Below are positions 11,201 through 22,527 of a stretch of 64,000 bases of DNA, piece by piece; position 1 is the stretch's first letter; each line of letters begins with the position of its first letter. The position numbers were made by a program, and so were the translations under genes. The notes under the pieces are model-generated. The model had not been told where the DNA came from, did not search any database, and saw only the letters and a program-made list of their open reading frames with translations. Where the stretch lies: positions 3,030,129-3,094,128 of the forward strand of contig NC_089320.1 in the NCBI RefSeq assembly GCF_036669915.1, read 5' to 3'. Origin of the DNA: Pocillopora verrucosa (lineage: Eukaryota; Cnidaria; Anthozoa; Scleractinia; Pocilloporidae).

Positions 11201-13195
11201 TTTCAACCCGGAGTCTAGTGCACTAATCATTTGGCCACTGTGTCTCTTAAAGGTGCGATGAGGTGAAGAGGAAATTGTAAGCAATTTAACTCCCTTTCCT
11301 TTGCTAGACCCCTCTCCATTTATCAGCACAAATTATAGCAGATATTTAAAGACAATAGTGGGATGACTCAGTCACAATAACCTATGTTATAGCAACAAAT
11401 CCTAAGGCATAAATCCAAAGTGAATTATGATGGATCAATGCTAGCTGATATGCAGCATCATTCACAAATGCAGATGCAGGTGACCATTTTGCAACACCTC
11501 TACTTTTTACCTGTTCTTGCTGGAACTTGGCATTCTTGTAGCAAATGATAGGATCAGGCAACACTGCTAGGATTGCACCATCAGCCACATGTACTTTGAG
11601 ATGTTGTTCACCAATGGAATCATCATCTGATGCTAAAATCTGACGAGAGTGATAAAGTTGATAAAGTTTTTTAAATTAGCTCAGCTGTACTAATCCTTGA
11701 ATAGAGGGGGTAAGTTTCTAAAGAAACTGAGGTGCTGCATAGGTATAGAGTATAACAGGGTAATTTAGTATTATCAATTGAGTTCATATGTAACTTGGCT
11801 GCTGTAAAGAGTTTCAAAGCTGATGTTTCAAGGGTTAGCCCCTTGTCAGAGAGAATGATGAGGGGCTAATTCTCAAAATGTCAGTTTTGAAACTCCTTAC
11901 TAATCCTTGGACCAATAGAAGTAGGGGATTCAGTTGTATCATACCCCTTAGCTTCTCTTTCAAGATATTCAAGAAGATTTTACATCAGCACCTTTTGTTT
12001 ACAATAGCTGTTCTTTTCAAGGGGGAAGGTTATTCAAGGGAAGAGCCAAATGAGGTGAGTTTCTAGGGGGGAATTGGATCCCTTTTTGGCACATAAGGGA
12101 AAGTTTATAGAAACTTCTAGTAAACAGTTTAAGCTGGGAGTAACATTTGATTGAGTCGTCTGATGGTTCAGGTGAGGGTAGTCATGAGAAGGACTGTTGT
12201 CTAATTGGTGACTGAAGTTTCAACAGCCTGAGCAGAAGAACTATCCCCCTAAATTCTCTCTTGGCCTCATACTAAACCATACCACATCTCCCTTACAGAC
12301 TTCAATAACTGTTTTAACTTCAATCTGATATCTGAATTAGAGCTCAAAAAATCACTTATTTTGGTCTGAAGTGGGTTTAGGTTTCTAAGCTAAGCTGCAG
12401 TTTAATATATATTAATTTGTTTTGTTTCAGAAGGGTAACGTACAGCTTTGTTTCTGCCCACCTTTGGGTATTCTTGTGTTGTGAACACAACCTTGCAGTT
12501 TTCTCCTACATCAATATTTAGACTTGTATGGCTTCCTCCACTTTGCACTTTGTAAATCCACTGACAGTCTGACTGTGCCAAACAATGAAGACTGAACTGA
12601 CGTGTCACCAACAACTTCAACTATGAAAACAACATTATTGGTGAGGCTAGTTACAAAGGTCATGTTCTGGCTGTACTTGTATTGCAAACTTAGCAAACTG
12701 TAAATACTAGAACTGTTTATGTAATATAATTGTGTTTCAAAGAAGAAATGCAAGTGTCAGAAAACTAAATAGTGAACATCAATTATGGTATTAAATTTGG
12801 GATACATTTGTTTGTCCCAAACCTCAAGTCTGTCTTTGTAGGGATTTCTGAAAAGCCAGATTCCTGGAAAAACAAGAAAAGTGAGGGATGTTGGGACAGG
12901 AACAAACAGACCAAGAGGTCGGGTACAAACTGACATAAATTGGGTACAATTTGTCTGAATTTAGGTAGGATTTGACTGTGTGCAAAACATCTGTGGGTAT
13001 AAAATGACTGGTGGCCATATTTCCCGTGAATGATTCAAATTGTATACTCACAGGGTGTGTGAAATAAAGTCTGGAATTCATTGTTTTTAACTTGATGGGG
13101 TGAGATTCATCAGCTGAAGAAACTTTCTGAGGAATGCAGCGAAACTCAGCGCAACCATATCCAGGTACTGGCTGTAAACTAGTTTCCTTTCCCAT
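8287..13195 (-). CDS. ureD: Urease accessory protein UreD (UreH)
   Basis: Accessory protein that binds apo-urease and, in other organisms, acts with UreF and UreG to load nickel. Eight exons: 13195-13052, 12620-12444, 11639-11511, 10822-10731, 10152-10023, 9534-9453, 8792-8695, 8358-8287. Phases agree and give 307 residues, a normal eukaryotic UreD length. Family motifs are clear: THPLKLL spans the first junction, then QWIYKVQSGGS and CKVVFTTQEYPKV, then VADGAILAVLPDPIICYKNA, then NLILLDWLIAGRIALGEVW, then VFIGPQFRELK, ending near ARSFFRSVIEDTREWLG. Two points are uncertain. The start could be the in-frame ATG at 13264 instead. Exon 2 could end at an alternative donor just after the codons for EYPK. 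UreF and UreG are not in this window. Introns carry Penelope-type and SINE insertions. Confidence 0.93.
9700..9900. repeat. Degenerate GTGTGAT(C/T)ACAC cluster
   Basis: In a UreD intron the motif GTGTGAT or its complement ATCACAC recurs about ten times within 200 bp, with palindromes such as GTGTGATCACAC near 9710 and 9780. No coding signal. Confidence 0.6.
10255..10402 (-). repeat. Penelope-type terminal repeat unit (family A), diverged copy
   Basis: One of at least seven loci of this repeat. As read on the plus strand it runs from TTTCTAAAGAAACTG through GGGTAATTTAG to a hammerhead-like core at 10362-10394. The minus strand reads CTGATGA, then a stem GGGT...ACTT, then GAAAC and ATC. It sits in a UreD intron. 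Assignment to Penelope-like elements rests on the copy at 47667-48215. Confidence 0.65.
10434..10590 (+). repeat. Minisatellite, unit about GTGACATCAATGACACA
   Basis: About nine imperfect copies of a 15-20 bp unit built on TGACATCA(A/G)TGACA, in a UreD intron. The array lies inside a copy of the palindromic TATCAAAATATG / CATTTTGACATCAT repeat (about 10395-10700). Confidence 0.7.
10980..11252 (-). mobile_element. tRNA-derived SINE, copy 1
   Basis: Read on the minus strand: a tRNA-like head with A-box region GTGGCCAAATGATTAG and B-box-like GGTCTGGGTTCAAGACC, then a body with CCACCCAGGAGTATAAATGG. The plus-strand copy at 57855-58075 has the same head and body, so this is a dispersed SINE family. 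No target-site duplication worked out. Confidence 0.7.
11704..11896 (-). repeat. Penelope-type repeat (family A), partial foldback
   Basis: Starts GTAAGTTTCTAAAGAAACTG and carries a mutated hammerhead-like core, followed at 11858-11896 by a partial inverted copy of the core, making a small foldback in a UreD intron. Confidence 0.6.
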
Positions 13196-13919
13196 GTGTA
13201 GTTTCTTCTTTATTTTTCTGCCTTTGGTTAGATTTCTGTTATAGACCTGTGTGTTGAGTTCCATAGATATTATCTATTTATTGCTCTACAGTGTTGTATC
13301 TTGGTGCAGTGTTGTATATTTTATGTGGGATAATGTTATCAGGAATCGTTTTGCATGACTGTATGTTAATAGCAATATCCATGCAATAGTTGAAGTTGTT
13401 ATCTTGATCTAACACTAAACTCTTGCAAACAATTTATAAGGAAATGTCTAGCAGGTAGAGGAAAGAATTAACAATCAAATCTTGGGAGTTAAAGGGGTAA
13501 TTAATATCCCCATGCAGAGTGAGCTATAGAAATATGAATTTTAAAATTTATTGAGCCTAAACCACAAAATATTAATGAAATATCTAAAAAAAAAAAAAAA
13601 AAGGAAATTTAAAAATGATGATGCTCAATAAAACAATTGAGCAGTTCAGTTGGTCTTGTTGTACTCCTCTCAACCCTGATCTTGAGGTATGAGTGATTTT
13701 TAGGGGATTTTGGTCACTTATGCAATGACTTGACCTCAGTTATTACTGAATGCTGGTTGAATCAGCAGAACAACTAATAGAAAATAAGTGAAAAAGGAAG
13801 ACAACTTTTGTGGCTTTCAAAAAGAAGGTCTGACAACTCTTATCATTTATGGTGCTGAAAATTTGCCTTGCTGCCTAAGTGTGGCTTTGTAACTACCCAA
13901 ATAATACTATCTGAGAGGC

Positions 13920-14400
13920 AACGGTTCGAATCCCATCGAAGCCTGAAAATTTTCTAGCTTCTTCTCTGCAATTGCGAAAATCGCAGTCCACTTACGAGAA
14001 TCATAATTTCTTCGACTGATTTTCATCCGCAGGTCAATGAAGTTCATTTCATCATATGTTGTGGAAAGCTGTTGTCTGCAAAGGTTTTTTTACAGCCAAT
14101 GTGATCAAACTTGTTTAGCCAGAAATTTCCTTTTTCTAAGGGTGCGTTCCCTTGAAATGATCGAAGTCAGGATTTCGGCTCGTCACGTTTAATTGACGCT
14201 TTGGAAATATCATCTGTTTGCGTTCTGAAGTTCACTATTTAAGAGGTAAAGAATCACGTTTCCTGTGAATTTTATTTTAACTGACTTTCAGTATAGGTTC
14301 AAAGCAACTTTTCAGACCAAACTAGATTGAAAAAACTGAACAGATACCAGATTGGCAAAGTGGGGGTTGTGGTAACATAAGATATGGGCTTTGTTCACTA
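13920..14400 (+). repeat. Dispersed ~500 bp repeat with tRNA-like B box, copy 1
   Basis: Begins at a B-box-like GGTTCGAATCCC and runs through GCTCGTCACGTTTAATTGAC to GGGGTTGTGGTAAC. A second copy at 16055-16515 is collinear over the whole length. The head fragment at 1640-1750 belongs to the same family. Probably a tRNA-derived SINE or a MITE that captured a tRNA-like head. Confidence 0.65.
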
Positions 14401-16054
14401 GATCCTTGTTTTGAACAAAATATTTCGAAATATAGAAGCTCTTATTTAATAAAGTTTGGATAAAAGGTGCGCTGTCGTTGGTTGAAAGAGCGTGCTCTCT
14501 ATCAGAGTACAAACCAAAGAGCTGAGCTAAAGCTGTTGCACCATCTGCCACCATCTGGTACAATTATTGTACCATCTCCGACCTTTTCCGTGACCTCTCT
14601 CTAGCTTTTCTTCGTTACTTTAAATTGTAATTTCGAAACAAGCAAGCCGGCAAGTAGCAACAGAAAAAGTAGACAAAGATTTATAAACATACCAAGCGCC
14701 GTAATTTACGTTATTATAACGTGGGCGGAAACGAAAATCCTCAAAGAGAAAACGAAATACAGTCCGAGTTTTGAAGGTTTTCACGCTCAGTTAGATTGTA
14801 AGCTTACATACGGTAATACAAATCAAACACAGCGAACACTCGAATAGTATATATAGTTTCGTGTTTAAAAACAAAATGGAACATAACAGGAATGATGAAA
14901 AACATAGGCACACTGGCATAACCGTTAAAATTCATACTAATCACGATAGTGTCAGAGCGACTTCGATCATGCAGGGGTCCATCGCAGCTAGCTCATCATC
15001 GCGATCTTCGGATATCGCAGTGAAGAAAGCCTCAGAATTACATCGGCCGCCCTTCGAGTGAACAAGTAAAAGGTTGCTCTGATATCCTTTCCGATGCGAT
15101 GAGTGGAAGGCCACATCGGTCACAGCAGAGGAGTATTACAGCACTGTCACTGCAAGCAATCCTTATGTTCTTGTGAATTCGGTTGTCGTTCATGCTTAAC
15201 ACACAAGCCTTGTGCAGTTTGTTTTCTCTGTGTCATGGGAAAAAACTTGCGCGTTTTTATGAGCCACAATTCGGCCAGATTTCACTGAACATTTCACTTT
15301 CAGATTCTGTATTTGAAACTACAAAAACTTCAGGCAAACGTTTTAATTTCGACCTGCCGAACTCTTTCAATTTGTGAACTGTTGCAGATCGTGACCTTTG
15401 ATGGTTTGTGAACTTTGATGCTTTGAAATTTTTAACAGCTTTAGTCTTGTGCAACCATTCTAACAAGAATTCTGATTGGCTTATTTTAGCGTGCCTTATG
15501 AGAGTTCATAATGTCAGAGAAATGCGCGTGCCGTGATTGATCAGAACGAGTTCATTCTATTTCCATAGAGTCATCGGTACGAGCGCGCGCATTTCACAAT
15601 ACATTTTATAAAGGAAATGAAAATCTTATTCCTCGAGCGTTGATCTAGAAGCACTTAAGAATTTTTAAGAACACCGTACTTCTCTCGTGTTCTTAAAAAT
15701 TACCGCGTGCTTATAGGACTCAACAATGCACTCGGCGCGTTTTTTATTTCTTTAATAGAGCATGTTGACGACACTGTTGTTCGCTTTGGAAATAAAGATT
15801 GTTTTGAAACTTGAAAGTAATGCGTGGGGAATTTAACGGATTTTTTAGTATGATGCAAATAGAGAAGCCTTGATGACTGTGCTCTGTTCGGTTGTAAGGC
15901 TCCTAGGGAGCGGCAAGAGCACTCAGAAGTGAGAAGCAACACTCAACTCCGGCGGTTTGTGTTTCTCCCCACACTTTTATCGCGCTTTAGCTGCTTTCTG
16001 TGTGCTTTACAACAGAACAGAGCACAGTCAAGGCTTCTCTATTTGTTAACTAGG

Positions 16055-16515
16055 AGGCCCGGGTTCGAATCCCGTCAAAGCTTGAAATTTTTCAAGCGTC
16101 TTTTCTGCAGTTGCTAAGAGGTTATCGCAGTCCACCTACATGGATAATAATTTCTTTGACTCAATTTCATCCGCATGTCGATGAAATTTACCTCATTACA
16201 AGTTGTTACGGAAAACTGTAGTCTGCAAAGGTTCTTTGTACAGCCGGTCAGATCAATCTCGTTCAGACGGGTGCGTTCCCTCGGGACAGTCCACATCACG
16301 ATTTCAGCTCGTCACGTTTAATTGACGCTTTGGAAATATCAATAGTTTGCGTTGTAAAGTTGAATATGCGAGTGACAGAGAATCACGTTTCCAGTAAGTG
16401 TTATTACCGATATGAATTCTCCGATTTAATAGACTTGCAGTAAAGGTTCAGAGTGAAAAAACTGAATAGATATAAGATTGCTTAAGAAGGGGTTGTGGTA
16501 ACGCAAGATATAGGC
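16055..16515 (+). repeat. Dispersed ~500 bp repeat with tRNA-like B box, copy 2
   Basis: Direct-repeat partner of 13920-14400. It shares GGTTCGAATCCC, CGTCACGTTTAATTGACGC and GGGGTTGTGGTAAC, with small indels between. Confidence 0.65.
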
Positions 16516-17636
16516 TAAGCACACGATATTCCTATTGACTACAAAAGATTTCGACACATAAGCGCTGATCAGAATATTAATGGAGATTTCGTGGTGTTAG
16601 CCGTGATCTCGCGTTTTAAGTCAAGAGGTTGTGTTCTTGGAGGAAATATTGCATTTTAAGTGCAGATCTTGCATGTTAACTTGAGATCTCGAAATAAAAG
16701 TCATATCTTGTTTTATAAGAAGAAACTTGCATTAAAAAAAAATCGAGATCAATTACCCAGCCTTATTCATTCGCAAGAATCCGTTTATCTTTGAACTTGC
16801 TTTTCTTCATCTCAAGTTCAATTGATCTTCTCGTGTAGGCCAAGTTCGAATGATCATTTGAGAAATATTGCAGTCCAACTCAAAGATTACTTCGCAAATT
16901 CGAATTTCGGTAAACACGAGGAATGGAATTATGATTTCAGAGATCACGAAATGCGTCTCTGACTTCACTAACCTTCGTGCGATCCTTGAATAGTTTGACC
17001 AGAATATAAAAAAATATATCTCTTAGTTAAGATAAAGATATCGAGATTTTACCGGATTTCTTTCACTTTCCAGAGCAGTATAACTTCTCTGTGCCTTTCC
17101 CAACAACGAGTCCTATGAAGAGTGAGCAGACGGAAACCACAAAACAATAAAAGACGGGGGTTGGGTCGAGACATGCCTACAACACTCCTACGACGCACCC
17201 TCTTTTTCTTCTCGCCCCAATCTACTCTCTGTTTTTTGGTTTTTTGTTTTTCGTTTTTTTTTTTTTGTTTTGTTTTGTTTGTTCTGTTTTTTTCCGTTTT
17301 TTTTAAGAGAAATGATTGAAGAAATGGGAGGGAAAATTAAATTTTAACAATGTGAGTGGTGGAGGGAAGCGAAAAAGTTTAGTGGGTGCACAGGCGGCCC
17401 AAGCTCCAGCTGTGAGATGATCATCTTACGCAATAACGGTCATGGCGGAATTATAAGAGTTTGTATGGGCATATTTACGACCGCCCTCAGGAATAAAAAA
17501 AAATACGTCAAATTCTCAAAAAAAATACCTCACCTCGCTTCCACAGCGTATTGCTTGTTATCTGACCGCTTACTTTGATGAAAAGAGCCCATTTGAGCGA
17601 GTTGTTCATTTCGAGGTTTTCAACGTACATAAGAAA

Positions 17637-19698
17637 GGCTTATACTATTTTGCGAAACGAAACGAAATCAGGTGAGATAGAACAAAACTAAAGGAATAAT
17701 GCAGATATATTTTCTAACAAGGTAAAGAAAACTTTCACAAGGAATTTGGAGTATTTTCCATGTATATTATTTATTTACTAGAAAACTGTCATGTTGGTTT
17801 TGCACCGAAACAGTGCACACCCTTCAAAACGCACGAAACGAGTCTTTCAAATCTCTCAGGAGAACATGCCAACTTCCCCCTAGAATAGCTCCGTCGCTAG
17901 TAAAAACAGCTTTTACCTCTTACTTTCCGCTCCCTCCCATGTCATTAATTGGACACAACCTCGGTTTGGGCCTTCAGCAGGGTTCTCTTGACTTGGTTTC
18001 GGCGTCACGCAATACGGTACTACACAGTTGTCGATTTTGATTAAATGAACCTGTTAGCCCAAACCTCTTGTTGCATGTTTATTGAGATGGAGTTATTAAT
18101 TGGCTCTTACTTAATCATTTGAAGCTGAGGAAAGGAAAACACCGCCTTGTTGCTTGGCAGTGAAGAAGTACAGACTACAGCTAATTAAAACACTTACGTA
18201 CAAGGAAAGGTAAGACTTGTAAACCCAATCTGTCACGAGTCAGTTTTCTCAGGCGGCATTTAAATCATTAATGGTCCATTTTGCAAAACAGTAATTCTTC
18301 CAAAATTACTGCCTCGCGAAATAAACTTAGAAGACGTTTATATAGGTGAAGATAGCTTAGACCTTTTGAGATTTGATAGTGCTTTAAATTGAAACTTACC
18401 GAAAACCTATTGTATGACACGAGAATAACGACATCGTTACCGCTGAGTGAAAATAGCCTAGCTATTACGCAAAATAGTAATTTTTCTGACATTACTACTT
18501 TGAGAAATTAATTATATCTGGATAGAGAAAGAGGAGGTGACCGAACCCTTCGAGAATATACTATAATGAAATGTTTAAGCGTATTTTTGTGACCCGAAAA
18601 GAAAGTTATTGAGGGGTAAAAATAATCCATTTCGCAAAATAGTAACTCTCCTAAAATTACTATTTTGCGAAATAAATTTTGAAACGGTTTAAGAAATAAG
18701 AGGAGGCCAAGATGTTCGGTGATATACTAATTTGTAATGTTTAAATGTATTTTTGTGACATGAAAGAGGTCACGTTGTCACCGCAGGGGTGAAAATAGTC
18801 CATTTCGCAAAAAAGTAACTCTCCTAAAATTACTATTTTGCGAAACATATTTTAATACGGTTTAAGAAATAAAAGGAGGCCAAAATGTTCGGTGATATAC
18901 TAATTTGTTATGTTTAAATGTATTTTCGTGACGTGAAAGAGGTCACGTTGTCACCGCAGGGGTGGAAATAGTCCATTTCGCAAAATAGTAACTCTCCTAA
19001 AATTACTATTTTGCGAAATACATTTTAATACGGTTTAAGAGATAACAGGAGGCCAAAATGTTCGGTGATATACTAATTTGTTATGTTTAAATGTATTTTC
19101 GTGACGTGAAAGAGGTCACGTTGTCACCGCAGGGTGAAAATAGTCCATTTCGCAAAATAGTAACTCTCCTAAAATTACTATTTTGCGAAATGCATTTTAA
19201 TACGGTTTAAGAGATAACAGGAGGCCAAAATGTTCGGTGATATACTAATTTGTAATGTTTAAATGTATTTTTGTGACATGAAAAAGGTCACGTTGTCACC
19301 TCAGGGTGAAAATAGTCCATTTCGCAAAATAGTAACTCTCCTAAAATTACTATTTTGCGAAATATATTTTAATACGGTTTAAGAAATAAGAGGAGGCCAA
19401 AATGTTCGTTGATATACTAATTTGTAATGTTTAGATGTATTCTCGTGACATGAAAGAGGTCACGTTGTCACCGCAGGGGTGGAAATGGTCCATTTCGCAA
19501 AATAGTAACTCTCCTAAAATTACTATTTTGCGAAATGAATAAAAATCCTTCTTGTTAATGAACGATTACTCCAAAATCCTTGTGAAAGTTATCTTTACCT
19601 TATTAGAAAATATATCTGCATTATTTCTTTTGTTTTATTTCATCTGACCCGATTTCGTTTCGTTTCGTTTCGTTTCGTTTCGCAAAATAGTATAAGCC
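17637..19698. mobile_element. Non-autonomous inverted-repeat DNA transposon (2,062 bp)
   Basis: Left arm 17637-~17765 and right arm ~19560-19698 are inverted repeats of about 130 bp. Both tips read GGCTTATACTATTTTGCG when read inwards, followed by AAACGAAACG runs; the right arm has more of the 5 bp AACG-type units. The element is flanked by an exact 7 bp duplication TAAGAAA (17630-17636 and 19699-19705), consistent with a target-site duplication. There is no transposase-like frame inside. The centre is the ~172 bp satellite array described separately. The superfamily cannot be named from the tip alone. Confidence 0.85.
18268..19540 (+). repeat. Tandem array, ~172 bp unit, eight copies
   Basis: Six well preserved units start at 18626, 18799, 18972, 19144, 19316 and 19489 (spacing 172-173 bp). 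Two diverged units precede them at about 18270 and 18454. Each contains a near-perfect hairpin with arms ATTTCGCAAAATAGTAA and TTACTATTTTGCGAAAT around an 11 bp loop. The hairpin arm shares ACTATTTTGCGAAA with the transposon's terminal tip, so the array repeats the terminal motif inside the element. Confidence 0.9.
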
Positions 19699-19705
19699 TA
19701 AGAAA

Positions 19706-20690
19706 AGCCCAAGGCTGAACACTCCATTTCCGAACGCCTGATCCGAGAAGCGAAAAATCCAAGCTCAAAATGACCGGGCGGCCACAAATCCAACACAGAA
19801 TCTAAGCACACATACTGTAGTTTCATTTCAATTCACTACAAACTCAATCTTCCCCGTGCAACCGACGCTAAGCCGCGGTTTGCTTCAAAAATTTCCAGTT
19901 TAGAGGTTTCTAACAGCCCGCGACCACATCAACCTTGACACACGACCGTTGAAACCCTACCTCCTTTTCAAACTGAGCCTCGCCGGGGACCACACCGTCA
20001 ACAGATTTATATTGTCATTGAGGCTGTCTTATCGCTCATGCACTGTTTCCATCCACTCGCTCCCTGCTGATTTCCCGCGCGGTACTAGTGCAACACTCTT
20101 ATCTTATCGTCTGGGTCGGTTCTTGAGAAACAGAGCAAAGCCAACTGTCTAAATTAGCCTGCATAATAGACGCAATTCGTTTTTTCATTTAATTTATCTA
20201 TTTATTTATTTATTTTTTGTTTTGCGTTTTTCAGGCGGACAGAGGGGAGTACGAGGCGAAAGCGAAGCGTGTCAAACGCGGGGGGGTTAGGAGGGTGGAG
20301 CGCAAAAAATGCACAGCAAACGCTGAGTTTTTGGTTAAGAACGGAAGCAGCTTAGTGCAGTTGTGCAGTGATGAGTTTGTTGATCAGTCTTAAGCTGATG
20401 GGATTGGTTGAAAGGAACGAACTGCAAGGAACATAGAATGACATTTTCCAGGCCGGAGAATAATTTGGGAGCTTATCATTAACAATTTTATTACATTTTT
20501 TGTTGGGCCATTGGGTATTAGGATATCTGAAATTGAACACGCATGTAGAATAATGTGTAAGAAATTTGTATCGTGTTGTTATTTTTCAAGGAGACTGAGG
20601 CGCGCGAAGTTACCGACAAAGGACCTCCTAAGTTGCTACACCACTTACATACGCCTAGTTGAGAAACACGAATGTCTAGTTTTTTATACT
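19706..20690. other. Intergenic, no gene recognised
   Basis: Ordinary AT-rich DNA with a G-rich patch near 20276-20310 and a TTTATTTATTT run near 20195-20215. No family-level coding match on either strand. Confidence 0.4.
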
Positions 20691-20695
20691 GCTCT

Positions 20696-21047
20696 ACTGC
20701 AATAGCTATATGAAGACTTAGTACGTCTGATAAACGAGCACCACGCACAAATAGCACTAGCAAACCATCTTAAAAACAGGCTTTAGGGACGGACCATTAT
20801 TTTTCTGAAGGGGACTGCAATAGCTCTTTGAAGACTAAGAACGTCTGATAAACGAGTACCATGCATAAATAGAACTAGTAAACCATCTTAAAAACGGGCT
20901 TTAGGGACGGACCATTATTTTTCTGAAGGGGACTGCAATAGCTCTTTAAAGACTTAGAACGTCTGATAAACGAGCACCATGCATAAATAGAACTAGCAAA
21001 CCATCTTAAAAACAGGCTTTAGGGACGGACCATTATTTTTCTGGGTA
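20696..21047 (+). repeat. Three tandem copies of a 118 bp unit
   Basis: Units begin ACTGCAATAGCT at 20696, 20814 and 20932, exactly 118 bp apart. Each ends with GGGACGGACCATTATTTTTC, which is also the terminal repeat of the adjacent element at 21021-21459, so the tandem unit includes a transposon end. Confidence 0.88.
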
Positions 21048-21459
21048 TGAGAAATTTTATTTGCAAACATTTTTTAAACATTTACGTCTCCGCAAACATT
21101 TTTTTCCTACATCATCTTCGTGCAAACAATTTTTTCCATTTTTTAATTGCCACATTAAATTCCCATTTTTCAAGAAGCATTCAGCTATTTTCAGATTTGT
21201 TATTTGCTTAATAGAGAGTGACCACTTTTAAGTTCCCAAATTGTGTTAATTTTTATACTAATGCTTCGATTTGTGGCTTAATTTTTTTTATTTCAGTTTT
21301 GGTAATAGTATTTTTTAATATCTTACCTGACGTCACTGCAAACATTTATTTTTACCCTATCACGCTTGCAAACAAATTATTTTGTCTTTTCAGACCCTGC
21401 AAACAATTTTTTTTCAATATTTCTCATACTCCCCTCCAGAAAAATAATGGTCCGTCCCT
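21021..21459. mobile_element. Inverted-repeat MITE (~439 bp)
   Basis: Left end AGGGACGGACCATTATTTTT and right end, as reverse complement, the same, followed inwards by GTATGAGAAA on both sides. The interior is T-rich with repeated TGCAAACA motifs and has no convincing open frame. No clear target-site duplication was found. Confidence 0.75.
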
Positions 21460-21477
21460 TCGCATTATTTCAATGAA

Positions 21478-21740
21478 CCAACTTTCCGTCCGGTTTTGGA
21501 CGCTACCGTCCAATTTTGATCGTCACCGTCTGATTTCGGACAGTTCCGTCCAGTTCCAGATCCCCTTCCCCCGTTTTTTTTGTTTTTGTTTTTGTTGTTG
21601 TTTCTGTTTTTGGTTTTGCTTTTTTTCACTATTCCGTCCAACTTCAGACGCTTCGTTGTTAGGACAGTTCTGTCCAATTAATTGTGAACGCATCTGTCCC
21701 CACCGGATGCTTCTGTTAGTTTTCGGACGCGATTATTTAG
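21478..21740. repeat. Degenerate GTCC(n)GGAC palindromic minirepeat
   Basis: The motif CCGTCCnnTTTnGGAC recurs about six times with variable spacing (for example CCGTCCGGTTTTGGACGC near 21487), interrupted by a T-rich run at 21576-21625. It creates a chance open frame on the plus strand, not treated as a gene. Confidence 0.55.
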
Positions 21741-22198
21741 ATTTAATGCTAATTTAAACCAATGCATCAAAAAAAATTTTGAATTTGTATCAATTACTGT
21801 GTTGCATGCAATTAAGGGGTATCTAATTATGCTAACCCTTCCACTCCCGAGATCGAATTAGTAATTCTTCTTACTGTTTGCCATACAATTCTCATGATGT
21901 TGGTTTGGAGAATTTGGTGCTTGATCAACCAATAATCTCACAATTGATATTTTTCTTTATTCTCATCACCTGTCTGCTTGAAATTGTATTGATAAAGTAA
22001 GGAGAAAATCTATCTTGATCACTCACGGGAATTAAGGGGATAAAGACAAAGAAGGAGCTTACATCCATCATTTCACAGTCTAGTGTTTTTTTGTTTTGTT
22101 TTGTTTTGTTTTGCTTTTTTCTCTTGAAAATCCCTGAGCCAGTCACTTTTATTTCCATCCGACCAGTTACCGCATATACATATCCAAGAGTAACTGCA

Positions 22199-22243
22199 GA
22201 ATAATAATAATGATAATAATAATAATAATAATAATAATAATAT
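22199..22243 (+). repeat. (AAT)n microsatellite
   Basis: A run of AAT triplets; a second short run lies at 22437-22463. Confidence 0.9.
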
Positions 22244-22527
22244 TACAAAACTTTATTCATAGATTTAAAAAAAATAGACTATTTACAGATTCAAGAATAT
22301 GAATATTTAAATATATACCCTATTGTACATTCTTCTTGTGTACGAAAGAGAATTGTCGTAAAATGACTATCTAAAGACTAATAATAACAATTATAAAAAG
22401 CATCAAAAAGTTAATAAGGAAATAAAAACTATCTATAATAATAATAATAATAATAATAATAATGGTTTATTAACAGATCCACCAGGTGGCTCTTCCCTGT
22501 TAAAATACATCAATTACAATTAAAATA

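Larger units (their letters stand above)
13265..17636. other. Intergenic region upstream of UreD; no gene recognised
   Basis: Short open frames (for example plus 14861-15061 and minus 14312-14563) match nothing I recognise and lack coherent splice partners. The stretch holds a duplicated ~500 bp repeat (13920-14400 and 16055-16515), a hairpin at about 15651-15712 built on TTCTTAAAAATT-type arms, an inverted repeat pairing about 15857-15891 with 16011-16050, a degenerate GAGATCT-rich stretch at 16590-16760 and T-rich DNA at 17205-17305. The UreD promoter should lie at its left end. Confidence 0.5.

Noticed and set aside
14861..15061. 66-residue plus-strand frame downstream of a TATATATAG stretch
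   Set aside because: No family match, ends at a stop and no downstream exon found. The TATA-like text alone is weak.
18268..19540. Possible CRISPR-like array (regular repeats)
   Set aside because: Units are 172-173 bp with no unique spacers, inside a eukaryotic transposon. It is a satellite.
21218..21757. 179-residue plus-strand open frame
   Set aside because: It overlaps a T-rich MITE interior and the GTCC/GGAC minirepeat. Composition is Phe/Cys-rich and no domain or splice context supports it.
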